DNA of 64,000 nt from Acidobacteriota bacterium (GTDB lineage Bacteria > Acidobacteriota > Blastocatellia > Pyrinomonadales > Pyrinomonadaceae): NCBI GenBank assembly GCA_020199775.1, contig JAIVJZ010000002.1, forward strand, positions 124,001 through 188,000. The letters run 5' to 3'. The notes under the pieces are model-generated. The model searched no databases. It had not been told where the DNA came from and worked only from the letters and a program-made list of their open reading frames with translations. This document shows positions 46,959 through 55,561 of the stretch, piece after piece. The position numbers were made by a program, and so were the translations under genes. Each line of letters begins with the position of its first letter. Position 1 is the stretch's first letter.

Positions 46959-47885
46959 ATGAGCACACGGGGAGGGCGCGCGGTGGAAAAAATCTCTTAT
47001 CTCGGATTGCCGAACTGCTACAGGCTGTCGAACGGCGCGGTCGAAGCCGTCGTCACGAGCGACGTGGGGCCGCGCATCGTGCGTTACGGTTTTGCCGGGG
47101 CGGAAAACATTCTCGGCGAAGTGCCCGGCGCGACGCTCACGACCGAACTCGGCGACTTCAAACCGTGGGGCGGGCATCGCCTGTGGGTCGCGCCCGAAGC
47201 CAAGCCGCGCAGCTACGCGCCCGACAACTCGCCGCTCACGGTCGCCTTCGAGGGCGAGCGTGCGATTCGTCTGACCGCGCCGGTCGAAGCGGCGACGGGC
47301 ATCGAGAAGGAGTTGTGCGTCGCGCTCGACGGGGAGGGGAGCGGCCTCTCGGTCAGCCACAAGGTCACGAATCGAAACCTCTGGGCGATTAACGCCGCGC
47401 CGTGGGCGCTCACGATTATGCGCGGCGGCGGCACGGCCATCTTTCCGCAAGAGCCTTACATTTCGTGGGACGATTATTTGCTGCCCGCGCGCCCGCTCGT
47501 CCTCTGGCATTACACGAACCTCTCGGACGCGCGCTGGTCTATCGGCAAAAAGTTCATCCGTCTGACCACCGATGCGAGCGCGAACCACCCGCAGAAAGTC
47601 GGCATGATGAACAAGCAGGGGTGGGCTGCGTACAGACACGGCACGACGCTCTTCGTCAAGCGTTTCGACTACGAAGAGGGCGCGACCTACCCGGACTACG
47701 GCTGCAACTGTGAGACCTACACGTCGGGCGATTTCATCGAGGTCGAATCGCTCGCGCCGCTTCAGCGACTCGAACCCGGCGCGTCGGCCGAGCACGTGGA
47801 ACGCTGGACGTTGTTCGGAGAGGTGGAAGCGGGCGCGTCGGAAGATGAACTTGAGGCGGCCATCAGCCCGTTCGTCGCGGGCTAA
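46959..47885 (+). CDS. DUF4380-like protein (aldose-epimerase fold)
   Basis: 308-aa protein resembling DUF4380 and, more loosely, the galactose mutarotase beta-sandwich: NCYRLSNGAVEAVVTSDVGPRIVRYGFAGAENILGE, GGHRLWVAPE, then VSHKVTNRNLWAINAAPWALTIMRGGGTAIFPQ. No signal peptide. A carbohydrate-binding or isomerase role is inferred from the fold only. GTG 46983 with GGGGAGGG upstream is an alternative start (MEKISYLGLPN). Its stop and that of the convergent WG-repeat gene are one base apart. Confidence 0.72.
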   Translation: MSTRGGRAVEKISYLGLPNCYRLSNGAVEAVVTSDVGPRIVRYGFAGAENILGEVPGATLTTELGDFKPWGGHRLWVAPEAKPRSYAPDNSPLTVAFEGERAIRLTAPVEAATGIEKELCVALDGEGSGLSVSHKVTNRNLWAINAAPWALTIMRGGGTAIFPQEPYISWDDYLLPARPLVLWHYTNLSDARWSIGKKFIRLTTDASANHPQKVGMMNKQGWAAYRHGTTLFVKRFDYEEGATYPDYGCNCETYTSGDFIEVESLAPLQRLEPGASAEHVERWTLFGEVEAGASEDELEAAISPFVAG

Positions 47886-47886
47886 A

Positions 47887-48963
47887 CTACTTCGACGGCT
47901 TCCACACGAAATTTCCGGCCTTGTCTATGTAGCCCTGTTTGTCCGCGAGCCAGACGCGCGCGAGGCCGCCGTCGAAGTTGTGCGCGTTGTCGAACTGCGG
48001 GCGGACGGCCTGCGCGCCGGTGCGGTCTATGAAGCCGTACTTGCCGCTCGCCTTGACGAGCGCGAGCCCTTCGCTGAACCCGCCCGTCCAGTCGTATTGC
48101 GGCGCGATCACGGGAAGCGCGGTGCGGTCGATATAGCCGAAGCGGTTGTTGACGATGACGGGCGCGAGTCCTTCCGCGAACGCGCCGACGTAACCGGCTT
48201 GCGGCCAGATGATCGTCTCGCCGCGCTTGTTGATGCACGCGTAGCGGCCTCCGGTCGCCACGGCCGCCAGCCCTTCCGAGAAGTTGTGCGCGTTGTTGTA
48301 CTCGGCGGCGATGACGAGGCGGCCGGTGCGATCAATGTATCCGTGTTTGTTGTCGACGACGACGGCCGCCAGCCCTTCGGAAAAACTCGCCGCCTTGTCG
48401 AACTGCGGCTTGACGACCATGCGGCCGCGCTTGTCTATAAAACCGTACTTGCGCTCGACCAGCACGAGCGCGAGTCCCTCCGCGAAGCCGCGCGCCGCGT
48501 CGTACTGCGGGTTGATGACGAGTTTGCCCGCGCGGTCTATGAAGCCGAAGCGCGGCGGTTGGCTGCTCGTCTGCACGGGCGCGAGTCCTTCGGAGAAGAG
48601 ACCGGCCAGATCAACCTGTTGCAGGCTGACGACTATCTTTCCGCTCCGGTCGATCAGGCCGCGCCCCGCGCCCGATTTCACGTAAGCCAAATTTTCCGTG
48701 AACTCCCACGCCACGTCGTACTGCGGCCGGACGACGAGTTTGCCCGCGCGATCAATGTAGCCCCACTTGCCCTCCTGCCGGACGGGAAACAGCGTGGCCG
48801 CATCTCTCTTTCGCTCTTGCGCGCCGCCGCCAGCGGAGCACAGCGCGACGAGGCAGAGAAAGAGCAACGCCGCGCGCTTCGTCGTCGCGCGCAGAGTTAG
48901 TGTCGGTGAAGTTGACGGCGAGAGTTTGCGCGCGAGAGCGCATCGGGGTTTGCTAGTCGGCAA
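47887..48963 (-). CDS. Exported WG-repeat protein
   Basis: 358 aa. After a long basic N terminus a hydrophobic signal segment lies at about 31-45. Then about eight WG beta-hairpin repeats of the form GKWGYIDRAGKLVVxPQYDxAxxFxEGLAxV run to the end. WG repeats form an irregular propeller or solenoid, probably for binding; no enzymatic motif. The tandem nature gives strong internal repeats at DNA level. Start uncertain. Confidence 0.88.
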   Translation of the reverse strand: MPTSKPRCALARKLSPSTSPTLTLRATTKRAALLFLCLVALCSAGGGAQERKRDAATLFPVRQEGKWGYIDRAGKLVVRPQYDVAWEFTENLAYVKSGAGRGLIDRSGKIVVSLQQVDLAGLFSEGLAPVQTSSQPPRFGFIDRAGKLVINPQYDAARGFAEGLALVLVERKYGFIDKRGRMVVKPQFDKAASFSEGLAAVVVDNKHGYIDRTGRLVIAAEYNNAHNFSEGLAAVATGGRYACINKRGETIIWPQAGYVGAFAEGLAPVIVNNRFGYIDRTALPVIAPQYDWTGGFSEGLALVKASGKYGFIDRTGAQAVRPQFDNAHNFDGGLARVWLADKQGYIDKAGNFVWKPSK

Positions 48964-49165
48964 AGTGTGCCGTGATAACCTCGCGGCTCTGGAAATTTAG
49001 CCGGCGCGTTCGCAGCGTGCGTCGGCGGCCTACGGCGCTTCGGAGTCGTCTCGCACGGACGTTTGAAACCGGCGTCGCGCAAGCGGTGCGGGAGAGTTCG
49101 GCGCGTTCAACTTGTCTAGCCCGACCATCGTCCCGCGCCGCGCGTGGCGTAAGATATTATCGCCG

Positions 49166-49615
49166 TCAGTCGCACGTCAAGGCGAACCCGGCGAGCCGCG
49201 CGCGTATCTCGTCGCGCACGCGCCGGAAGACCGCGAGCCGCGCCTCAAGGTCGCCTTCCGCGCTCGCCGGGTCGTCAAAACTCCAATGGATGCGCCGCGT
49301 CCCGGCCGGAAAAAACGGGCACTGCTCGCGCGCGTTGTCGCAAACCGTGATGACGTAATCGAACGCCTGCCCCGCAAATTCTTCGACCGATTTCGAGCGT
49401 TGCCCTGAGATGTCAATGCCCACTTCGCGCATCGCCTCGACGGCCTCGGCCCGGACGCGGCTCGGACTCACGCCCGCGCTCTCGACTTCAAAACGCCCGC
49501 CCCCGTCGTGCCTGAGCAGACCTTCCGCCATCTGGCTGCGCGCCGAGTTGCCCGTACACAAAATTAAGACGCGCGTTCGTTCCTTAGCCACACGCATCCC
49601 CTTTCCGTTAGTCAT
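49166..49615 (-). CDS. arsC: Arsenate reductase, thioredoxin-coupled (LMW-PTP type)
   Basis: 149-aa enzyme reducing arsenate to arsenite. The P-loop ILCTGNSARSQMAEGLLR has nucleophile Cys20; VCDNAREQCPFFPAGTRRIHWSFDDPA supplies Cys92 and Cys99 for the disulfide cascade, resolved by thioredoxin. ATG 49615 overlaps the aqpS stop by 4 bp (ATGA), so the two are translationally coupled. Last gene of the arsI-aqpS-arsC operon. Confidence 0.95.
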   Translation of the reverse strand: MTNGKGMRVAKERTRVLILCTGNSARSQMAEGLLRHDGGGRFEVESAGVSPSRVRAEAVEAMREVGIDISGQRSKSVEEFAGQAFDYVITVCDNAREQCPFFPAGTRRIHWSFDDPASAEGDLEARLAVFRRVRDEIRARLAGFALTCD

Positions 49616-50367
49616 CGGTCATCTCCTTTCCGTATTGCACCCGCGTCGCCGCTGTGCGGAACGACGACCGCCGCCGCGGCGTCCTCCGGCAGCGCGGGGA
49701 CGAGCCAGCGAAAGAGCGCGGTCGCCGCCGCCGCGCCCGCGAGTTGCGCGATCATGAAGGCGGGCGCGTCCGCCGGGCGAATCCCCGCGAACGTGTCCGT
49801 GAATGAACGCGCGAGCGTCACCGCCGGGTTGGCGAACGAGGTCGAGGACGTGAACCAGTAAGCCGACGTGATGTAAGCGGCGACGGCGAAAGGCACGGCC
49901 GCCGAACGCGTGCGCGCGCAGCCCCAGACGACGGACAGCAGACCGAACGTCGCCACGGCTTCCGCGAACACCTGCCCGCCGCCCCCGCGCGCGTGGCGCG
50001 ACGCGGAGAACAGAGGCTCGCCGAACATCAAGTGCGCCGCCGCGACGCCCGCGAACGCCCCCGCGACCTGCGCCGCGAGATACGCGGCCGCGTCGCGCCA
50101 CGCGAGTCCGCCCTGCGAGGCGTCGGCGAGCGTCACGGCCGGGTTGAAGTGCGCGCCGGAGACGGGACCGAAGGTCAGGATAAGCGCGACGAGCGCAGCC
50201 CCGGTCGCGAGCGTGTTCGCGAGCAGCGCGACGGCGACGTTGCCGCCCGCGAGGCGTTCGCCCATGATGCCCGAACCAACCACCGCCGCCAACAGCAACG
50301 CCGTGCCGCACGCTTCGGCCGTCATGCGCCGCGCGAGCGTCGGCTGCCCGCTCCGTTTATTCGTCAC
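49612..50367 (-). CDS. aqpS: Aquaglyceroporin AqpS (arsenite channel) family protein
   Basis: 251-aa MIP channel with six membrane helices and two pore loops: FNPAVTL (NPA at 75-77) and FANPAVTLARS (NPA at 180-182). Position between arsI and arsC follows Sinorhizobium meliloti AqpS, which lets arsenite made by ArsC flow out down its gradient. No arsB or acr3 pump is present in this locus. The C-terminal 25 residues are polar and non-conserved. Confidence 0.9.
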   Translation of the reverse strand: MTNKRSGQPTLARRMTAEACGTALLLAAVVGSGIMGERLAGGNVAVALLANTLATGAALVALILTFGPVSGAHFNPAVTLADASQGGLAWRDAAAYLAAQVAGAFAGVAAAHLMFGEPLFSASRHARGGGGQVFAEAVATFGLLSVVWGCARTRSAAVPFAVAAYITSAYWFTSSTSFANPAVTLARSFTDTFAGIRPADAPAFMIAQLAGAAAATALFRWLVPALPEDAAAAVVVPHSGDAGAIRKGDDR

Positions 50368-50454
50368 ACGCCGCCCTTCCTCTCCGTGAAAAACTCAACG
50401 CACGAAACGGACGCTTCGCCGTACGGATTTCTCACCGTCCTCCGACCGACTTCC

Positions 50455-51024
50455 TCAACGCGAGATCGTCATCGGCGCGGCCGTCGCGCAGCAAGAGGAA
50501 ATTTCCGTCGCCCTTGCTTCCGCCGAAGCCGCTTCCGTCGCCGTGTCGCACGCCGCCGTCGCCGCCCCGGTCGTCGCCCCGGTCGTCGCCGTGGCCTCCG
50601 GCGTGCAGCACATCGTCGTCGTGGGCAGGTTGTCTTCGAGTACGACGAAGGCTTCCCACTCGTTGCCGTCGGGGTCGCGCACCCACGTCTTGTCCTGCAA
50701 GGCGTAACAACAGTTGGTCGCCATCTCGTCGCGCGTGTCGAGTCCGGCGTCCATCCAGTTGCGGCGCATCGAGAGCACGTCCTCGGTCGTCGCCAGTTGA
50801 ATGCCGAGATGCGAGAGCGCGCCGCGCTCCGCGACGGGCGATTCATTCAAAGTTAAATTAAGCGGGGGGTTCTGCACGTCGAACTTGGCGTAGCCGGGAC
50901 GCACCTTCGCCGGTTCGATTCCCAACATCCGGCGGTAAAACTCCAGACTGCGCTCGACGCTCTGCACGTTCAGCGCGAGATGCGCCTTGAGCGCGCGCGC
51001 CGTCCTCGTTGTTTGCTGTTCCAT
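50455..51024 (-). CDS. arsI: ArsI/CadI-type organoarsenical lyase (VOC fold)
   Basis: 189-aa Fe(II)-dependent C-As bond lyase family member that demethylates trivalent methylarsenicals. Candidate metal ligands are His15, His72 and Glu124; the vicinal Cys105-Cys106 (TNCCYALQDKTW) bind trivalent arsenic in ArsI. An unusual 50-residue tail is low-complexity (Thr/Ala/Gly) and carries Cys139-Cys140, Cys159 and Cys178-Cys179. ATG 51024 has AGGAAG upstream; ATG 51048 is less likely. First gene of the operon. Confidence 0.88.
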   Translation of the reverse strand: MEQQTTRTARALKAHLALNVQSVERSLEFYRRMLGIEPAKVRPGYAKFDVQNPPLNLTLNESPVAERGALSHLGIQLATTEDVLSMRRNWMDAGLDTRDEMATNCCYALQDKTWVRDPDGNEWEAFVVLEDNLPTTTMCCTPEATATTGATTGAATAACDTATEAASAEARATEISSCCATAAPMTISR

Positions 51025-51053
51025 TTTTGCCACTTCCTTTCCTGTCATGATAT

Positions 51054-51069
51054 ATTCGCTTTGGCGAAT
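51054..51069. promoter_or_regulatory. Putative ArsR operator
   Basis: Perfect palindrome ATTCGC-TTTG-GCGAAT directly at the predicted transcription start of arsI. A second palindrome (ACATATATGT, 51094-51103) overlaps the -35 box. Either could bind ArsR. Confidence 0.55.
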
Positions 51070-51077
51070 GTGAGCGC

Positions 51078-51106
51078 ATCATACGCGCGGCGGACATATA
51101 TGTCAA
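51078..51106 (-). promoter_or_regulatory. Sigma-70 promoter of arsI-aqpS-arsC
   Basis: Minus strand: TTGACA, exactly 17 bp, TATGAT. The predicted start is near 51071, about 47 bp before the arsI ATG. Confidence 0.8.
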
Positions 51107-51118
51107 GACATATTTAAA

Positions 51119-51222
51119 TTTCAAGTTTCAAGTTTCAGGTCTGAAAAGTTTCCCAGTCGAAACTTGAAACCTGAAACCCGATCATTCAGACTTGAAACCT
51201 GAAACCTGAAACTTGAAACCCG
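51119..51222. repeat. Heptad-periodic inverted arrays H6 in the ars divergent region
   Basis: TTTCAAG-type left words and GAAACCT/GAAACTT-type right words repeat every 7 bp; 51119-51146 pairs with 51185-51218, with one extra heptad on the right, and a shorter inner pair is possible. It lies between the arsI promoter and the arsR ribosome site, upstream of both genes. Confidence 0.82.
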
Positions 51223-51245
51223 GTTGTTAGTTTCGGAGGTATTTT

Positions 51246-51650
51246 ATGGGGAAGACGGGCAAGGCGTTTGACATGGAGCGACTCTTCAAGGCGTTGGCTG
51301 ATCGCACGCGGCTGCGCCTGTTGAATTTGATCGGCGGCGACGAGGTGTGCGTCTGTTTCTTCGTCGAGACGCTCGGCGAGAGCCAGCCGAAAATCTCGCG
51401 CCACCTCGCATACCTGCGGCGCGCCGGGGTGGTCGCGGCGCGCCGGGAAGGCAAGTGGATGCACTATCGCATCGCCGAGCCGTCGGACGCGCACGCGGCG
51501 CGTCTCTTCGGCGAGGTGCGCGCGTGGCTGGCGGAAGACCGCGAGATGCAGCGCGACCGCGAGCGGCTGGTGAAAGTCTGTTGCGCGCCGCAACCGCCCG
51601 TGCAGTTGCAGGGCGCGCCGCGCCCGGCGAGTATCGCGGCGCGCGTGTGA
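51246..51650 (+). CDS. arsR: ArsR-family metalloregulator
   Basis: 134-aa winged-helix repressor. FKALADRTRLRLLNLIGGDEVCVCFFVETLGESQPKISRHLAYLRRAGVVAARREGKWMHYRI contains the As(III) site Cys35/Cys37 (CVC) and the recognition helix QPKISRHLAYLR. A C-terminal CC pair (VCCAPQ) may add a ligand. Divergent from arsI-aqpS-arsC, which it presumably represses. GGAGG precedes ATG 51246. Its own promoter is not clear because heptad array H6 fills the upstream region. Confidence 0.92.
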   Translation: MGKTGKAFDMERLFKALADRTRLRLLNLIGGDEVCVCFFVETLGESQPKISRHLAYLRRAGVVAARREGKWMHYRIAEPSDAHAARLFGEVRAWLAEDREMQRDRERLVKVCCAPQPPVQLQGAPRPASIAARV

Positions 51651-51696
51651 AATTTTCGCGCGCCGCGGAGGGCTGTCGCACGCCGGAGCGTTTTTC

Positions 51697-51726
51697 TTGA
51701 CACCCGCGCCCCTTTTGCCCTAAGTT
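51697..51726 (+). promoter_or_regulatory. Putative sigma-70 promoter of the WD40-caspase gene
   Basis: TTGACA, 18 bp, TAAGTT. It lies 47 bp after the arsR stop and about 40 bp before the start of the next gene; -10 is weak. Confidence 0.5.
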
Positions 51727-51773
51727 GCCGCCGCCGCTACACGTTTGACGGTAACTTTGCAGCCACCTTCCTC

Positions 51774-54700
51774 ATGGCAAGTCGGAAACACCACATGAAA
51801 TTCCCCCAAGTCTCAGCTTCACTTCAAACGCGCGTCGTCGCGCGTCGTCGCCCTCTCAACTCGCGTCTCGTCCTGACGCTCGCCGCGTGCGTCGCGTCGG
51901 CCGTCTACGCGGCGCGGGCGCAACAGGCGCAGACGGGCGTGAACGAAACAAACCGGCCGGAACTCGTGCTCCAGACCGGGCACGCGATGCGCGTGGACGG
52001 GCTGGCGTTCAGTCCCGATGCGAAGCTCGTGGCTTCGGGCAGCAAGGACAACACGGTGCGCCTGTGGGACGCGGAGCGCGCGTCGGAGTTGCGGAAACTC
52101 GCGGGGCACGCGGCGTGGGTCAAGGCGGTCGCGTTCAGCCCGGACGGTCGCCGGTTGGCTTCCGGGTCGGTGGACGGCGTGGTCAAGTTGTGGGAAGTGG
52201 CGACGGGGCGCGAACTGAAAACCATCAGCGGCGGCGGGAGCATCAACGCGCTCGCCTTCAGCCCCGACGCGCGCCTCGTCGCGGCGGGCAACGCGGAAAA
52301 TTCCGTGCTCGTCTGGAACGCGCAGACCGGACAGGCGGAGCGCACTTTGATGGGACACGCGGGCGCGGTCTCGACGCTTGCGTTCAGCCCCGACGGGCGT
52401 TTGCTGGCGACGGGTGCGCGCGATAATTCGATCAAACTGTGGGACGTTGGCCGTGGGCGCGAGTTGCACACGCTCGCGGGGCACACGGGCGCGGTGAGGT
52501 CTCTGGCTTTCAGTCCCGACGGCAAGCGTCTGGCGTCCGGCAGTTTTGATAAGACGATCAAAATCTGGGACGCGGGTGGCGGGCGAGAGACGCGCACGCT
52601 CGCGGGGCATGCCGATCCGGTGATGTCCGTGGCCTTCACGGACGGCGGGCGCAAACTCGTCTCGGCAGGCGCGGGCGCGCTCGCCCTGATGCGTTGGGAC
52701 GCGGAGAGCGGCGCGCAGTTGGGCGCGACTTCGGACGCGGAAAGTTTGGAGACGTTGGAGGCGGCCGTGTTCAGCGCGGACGGAAAACTGGTCGCTTCGA
52801 GTAACGGCGACAAGACAATCGTCCTGCGCGAGGTGAGCGCGCCGCAGAGCGTGCGCGTTCTGGAGACGCGCGCGTCGAGCGTCTACGCCACGGCGTTCAG
52901 CCCCGACGGCAAATGGTTCGCTTCGGGCAGCAAGGACAGCGCGGTGCGCCTGTGGGAGACGGCCACGGGGCGCGAGTTGCGCCACCTCGGCGGCAACGTC
53001 GCGGGCAACATCGGCCCCATCACTTCCGTCGCCTTTAGCGCGGACTCGCGCATGCTCGCGGCCGGGGGCTTGAGCGGCGGCGTCAAACTCTATGAGGTTT
53101 TGACGGGGCGCGAGTTGCCCGTGCTCGCCGGTCACGCGGAGACGGTCAATGCCGTCGCCTTCAACGCGGCGGGCGTGCTCGCCTCGGCCTCGAACGACCG
53201 GACGATCAAACTCTGGGACACGGCGGCGGGGCGGCTCTCGCGCACGCTCACGGGGCACGGCGGCGAAGTCCACGCGCTCGCGTTTAGCGCGGACGGCGCA
53301 CGCGTCGCTTCGGGGAGCGCGAACGGTGAGATCAAAATCTGGCACACGTCGGACGGCCGCGTGGCGCAGACTCTCGCCGGGCACGCCGCGCAAACTGCGG
53401 GCGGCCACACCGCGCTCGTCCGCGCCATCGCGTTCAGCCCCGACGGGCGCACGCTCGCCTCCGCCGGTTACGACAAGACGGCGCGCGTGTGGGACGCCGC
53501 CAACGGACAACCCCTCCGCACCTTGAACGGCGCGGACGCTTTCACCAGCGTCGCCTTCGATAAGGACGGGCGCACGTTGCTGGCCGGAAACTCGCGCGGC
53601 GAGATCAAATACTGGGACGCCGCGACGGGGCAGGAGGGGCGCACCGCGAACGCGCACACCGATGCCGTCAACGCGCTTTCGTTCAGCCGCGACGGCCGCT
53701 GGCTCGTGAGCGGCAGCGAAGACGGCACAGCGCGCGTCTGGACGGGCGACAACCGTGGCGAATTGTTGGCGACGCTCGTCTCCCTGCGCGAGAGCGCGGA
53801 CTGGCTCGTCGTCGCGCCCGACGGGTTGTTCGACGGCTCGCCCGCCGCGTGGAATCAGATCATGTGGCGGTTCGAGCGGAACACGTCGAACGTGCGCCCC
53901 GTGGAAGTCTTCTTCAACGAATACTACGCGCCCGGGCTGCTCGGCGAAATCTTCGCGGGGCGCAGGCCGCAAGCCGCGAAAGACATCACGCAGCGCGACC
54001 GCCGCCAGCCGCGCGTGCGCCTGTCGCTCGCAAACGCGCCCGCCGCGCAAACTGCGGCGCAAACCGTTTCGCGCGTCAACACGCGCGAAGCCAAAGTGCG
54101 GATCGAAGTGGCCGAAGAGCCGTCGGACGCGCGCAACTCCGCGGGCAGCGGCGCGCGCGACGTGCGCCTCTTCCGCAACGGCCTGCTCGTGCGTTCGTGG
54201 CGCGGCGACGTGTTGCAGGGAGCGAGCAAAACAATCGTCGAGGCGAGCGTGCCCTTCGTCGCGGGCGACAACCAACTGACGGCCTACGCCTTCAACCGCG
54301 ACAACGTGAAGAGCCTCGACGCGGAACTCCATGTTAAAGGCGACGAGAGTTTGCGGCGCACGGGCACGGCTTACATTCTCGCCGTCGGCGTCAACAAGTA
54401 CGCGAACGCCGCGTTCGATTTGAACTTCGCCAACGCCGACGCCGAGACGTTCGGCGAAGAGGTGCGGAAGGCGCAGGCGCGGATCGAAGGCTTAGGCAAG
54501 ATCGAGGTCGTCCGCCTGCTCGACGCGCAGGGCACGAAGGCCAACATGCTGCTCGCCATCAAGCGTCTCGGCGGCGACGAGTCGGCCTTGCCGCCGGGCG
54601 CGCCGCCCGACCTCGCACGCCTCAAACGCGCGCAGCCCGAGGACACGGTGATCGTCTATTACGCCGGTCACGGCATCGCGCAAGGCGCGCGCTTCTACAT

Positions 54701-55334
54701 GATCCCGCACGACCTCGGCTATCAGGGCGCGCGCACGAACATCGATCCGGTAGGGATGAAGACGCTCTTAGACCACAGCCTTTCCGACCGCGAACTGGAA
54801 ACCGCCCTCGAAGAGGTGGACGCCGCGCAGGCCCTCCTCGTGCTGGACGCCTGCAACTCCGGTCAGGCGCTCGAAGCGGAAGACAAGCGGCTCGGCCCGA
54901 TGAACTCGAAGGGGCTAGCGCAACTCGCGTATGAAAAAGGCATGTTCATCCTCACCGCCGCGCAAGGCTATCAGGCGGCGAAAGAGGCGACGCAGTTGGG
55001 GCACGGCCTGTTGACTTACGCGCTCGTCGTGCAGGGACTCAAGGAGGGCGCGGCCGATTCGCGACCGCGCGACGGGCAGGTCTTAATGGGCGAATGGCTC
55101 GACTATGCTACCGAACGCGTGCCGCTCATGCAGCTTGAGAGCATGAAGCAAAGCCGCGGCCTGCTCGGCGGCTTGCAGAAACCGCCGCTCGCCTTCGTGG
55201 ACGGCGAAGAGGGAGTCGTCAACCCGGAGAACCGCAGCCTCCAACGCCCGCGCGTCTTCTACCGCCGCGAACTCGCCGCCCGCCCGCTCGTCGTCACCAA
55301 ACTACAAGGCGGAGCAACGCAGTCGAGAAACTGA
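51774..55334 (+). CDS. Exported 14-WD40-repeat protein with caspase (peptidase C14) domain
   Basis: 1186 aa. A basic N terminus and hydrophobic segment (LVLTLAACVASAVYAARAQ, about 31-50) suggest export. Fourteen WD40 repeats follow (AFSPDGxxLASGSxDxTxxLWD), enough for two seven-bladed propellers, to about residue 680. A linker with WLVVAPDGLFDGSPAAWNQIMWRF leads to a beta-domain (about 760-855), then a caspase-like domain (TAYILAVGVNKY onward): His966 in VYYAGHG and Cys1027 in LVLDACNSG form the catalytic dyad. Either a protease activated by ligand sensing or an inactive scaffold; dyad residues argue for activity. ATG 51795 is an alternative start. It follows arsR but has its own probable promoter. 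Confidence 0.92.
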   Translation: MASRKHHMKFPQVSASLQTRVVARRRPLNSRLVLTLAACVASAVYAARAQQAQTGVNETNRPELVLQTGHAMRVDGLAFSPDAKLVASGSKDNTVRLWDAERASELRKLAGHAAWVKAVAFSPDGRRLASGSVDGVVKLWEVATGRELKTISGGGSINALAFSPDARLVAAGNAENSVLVWNAQTGQAERTLMGHAGAVSTLAFSPDGRLLATGARDNSIKLWDVGRGRELHTLAGHTGAVRSLAFSPDGKRLASGSFDKTIKIWDAGGGRETRTLAGHADPVMSVAFTDGGRKLVSAGAGALALMRWDAESGAQLGATSDAESLETLEAAVFSADGKLVASSNGDKTIVLREVSAPQSVRVLETRASSVYATAFSPDGKWFASGSKDSAVRLWETATGRELRHLGGNVAGNIGPITSVAFSADSRMLAAGGLSGGVKLYEVLTGRELPVLAGHAETVNAVAFNAAGVLASASNDRTIKLWDTAAGRLSRTLTGHGGEVHALAFSADGARVASGSANGEIKIWHTSDGRVAQTLAGHAAQTAGGHTALVRAIAFSPDGRTLASAGYDKTARVWDAANGQPLRTLNGADAFTSVAFDKDGRTLLAGNSRGEIKYWDAATGQEGRTANAHTDAVNALSFSRDGRWLVSGSEDGTARVWTGDNRGELLATLVSLRESADWLVVAPDGLFDGSPAAWNQIMWRFERNTSNVRPVEVFFNEYYAPGLLGEIFAGRRPQAAKDITQRDRRQPRVRLSLANAPAAQTAAQTVSRVNTREAKVRIEVAEEPSDARNSAGSGARDVRLFRNGLLVRSWRGDVLQGASKTIVEASVPFVAGDNQLTAYAFNRDNVKSLDAELHVKGDESLRRTGTAYILAVGVNKYANAAFDLNFANADAETFGEEVRKAQARIEGLGKIEVVRLLDAQGTKANMLLAIKRLGGDESALPPGAPPDLARLKRAQPEDTVIVYYAGHGIAQGARFYMIPHDLGYQGARTNIDPVGMKTLLDHSLSDRELETALEEVDAAQALLVLDACNSGQALEAEDKRLGPMNSKGLAQLAYEKGMFILTAAQGYQAAKEATQLGHGLLTYALVVQGLKEGAADSRPRDGQVLMGEWLDYATERVPLMQLESMKQSRGLLGGLQKPPLAFVDGEEGVVNPENRSLQRPRVFYRRELAARPLVVTKLQGGATQSRN

Positions 55335-55561
55335 GTTTCTTCCGTCAGAGAGATAAGGAGTCGCTACTCCGACTTCACCTTGCGCGTGCGGGGCGGCCAT
55401 CGAAATTGATGATGGCCGCGCGCGTCGCCGTTCAGCCCCGCCTTACGTCACAGCCGTTAGAAATTAACCCGCGACGTGATCCCGTCGGCCGAGGTTTGCC
55501 GCGTTAATAAATGAAGGCGGAATAGGCCGCCGCGCGAAACTCACCACAGGAGAGACTCACG

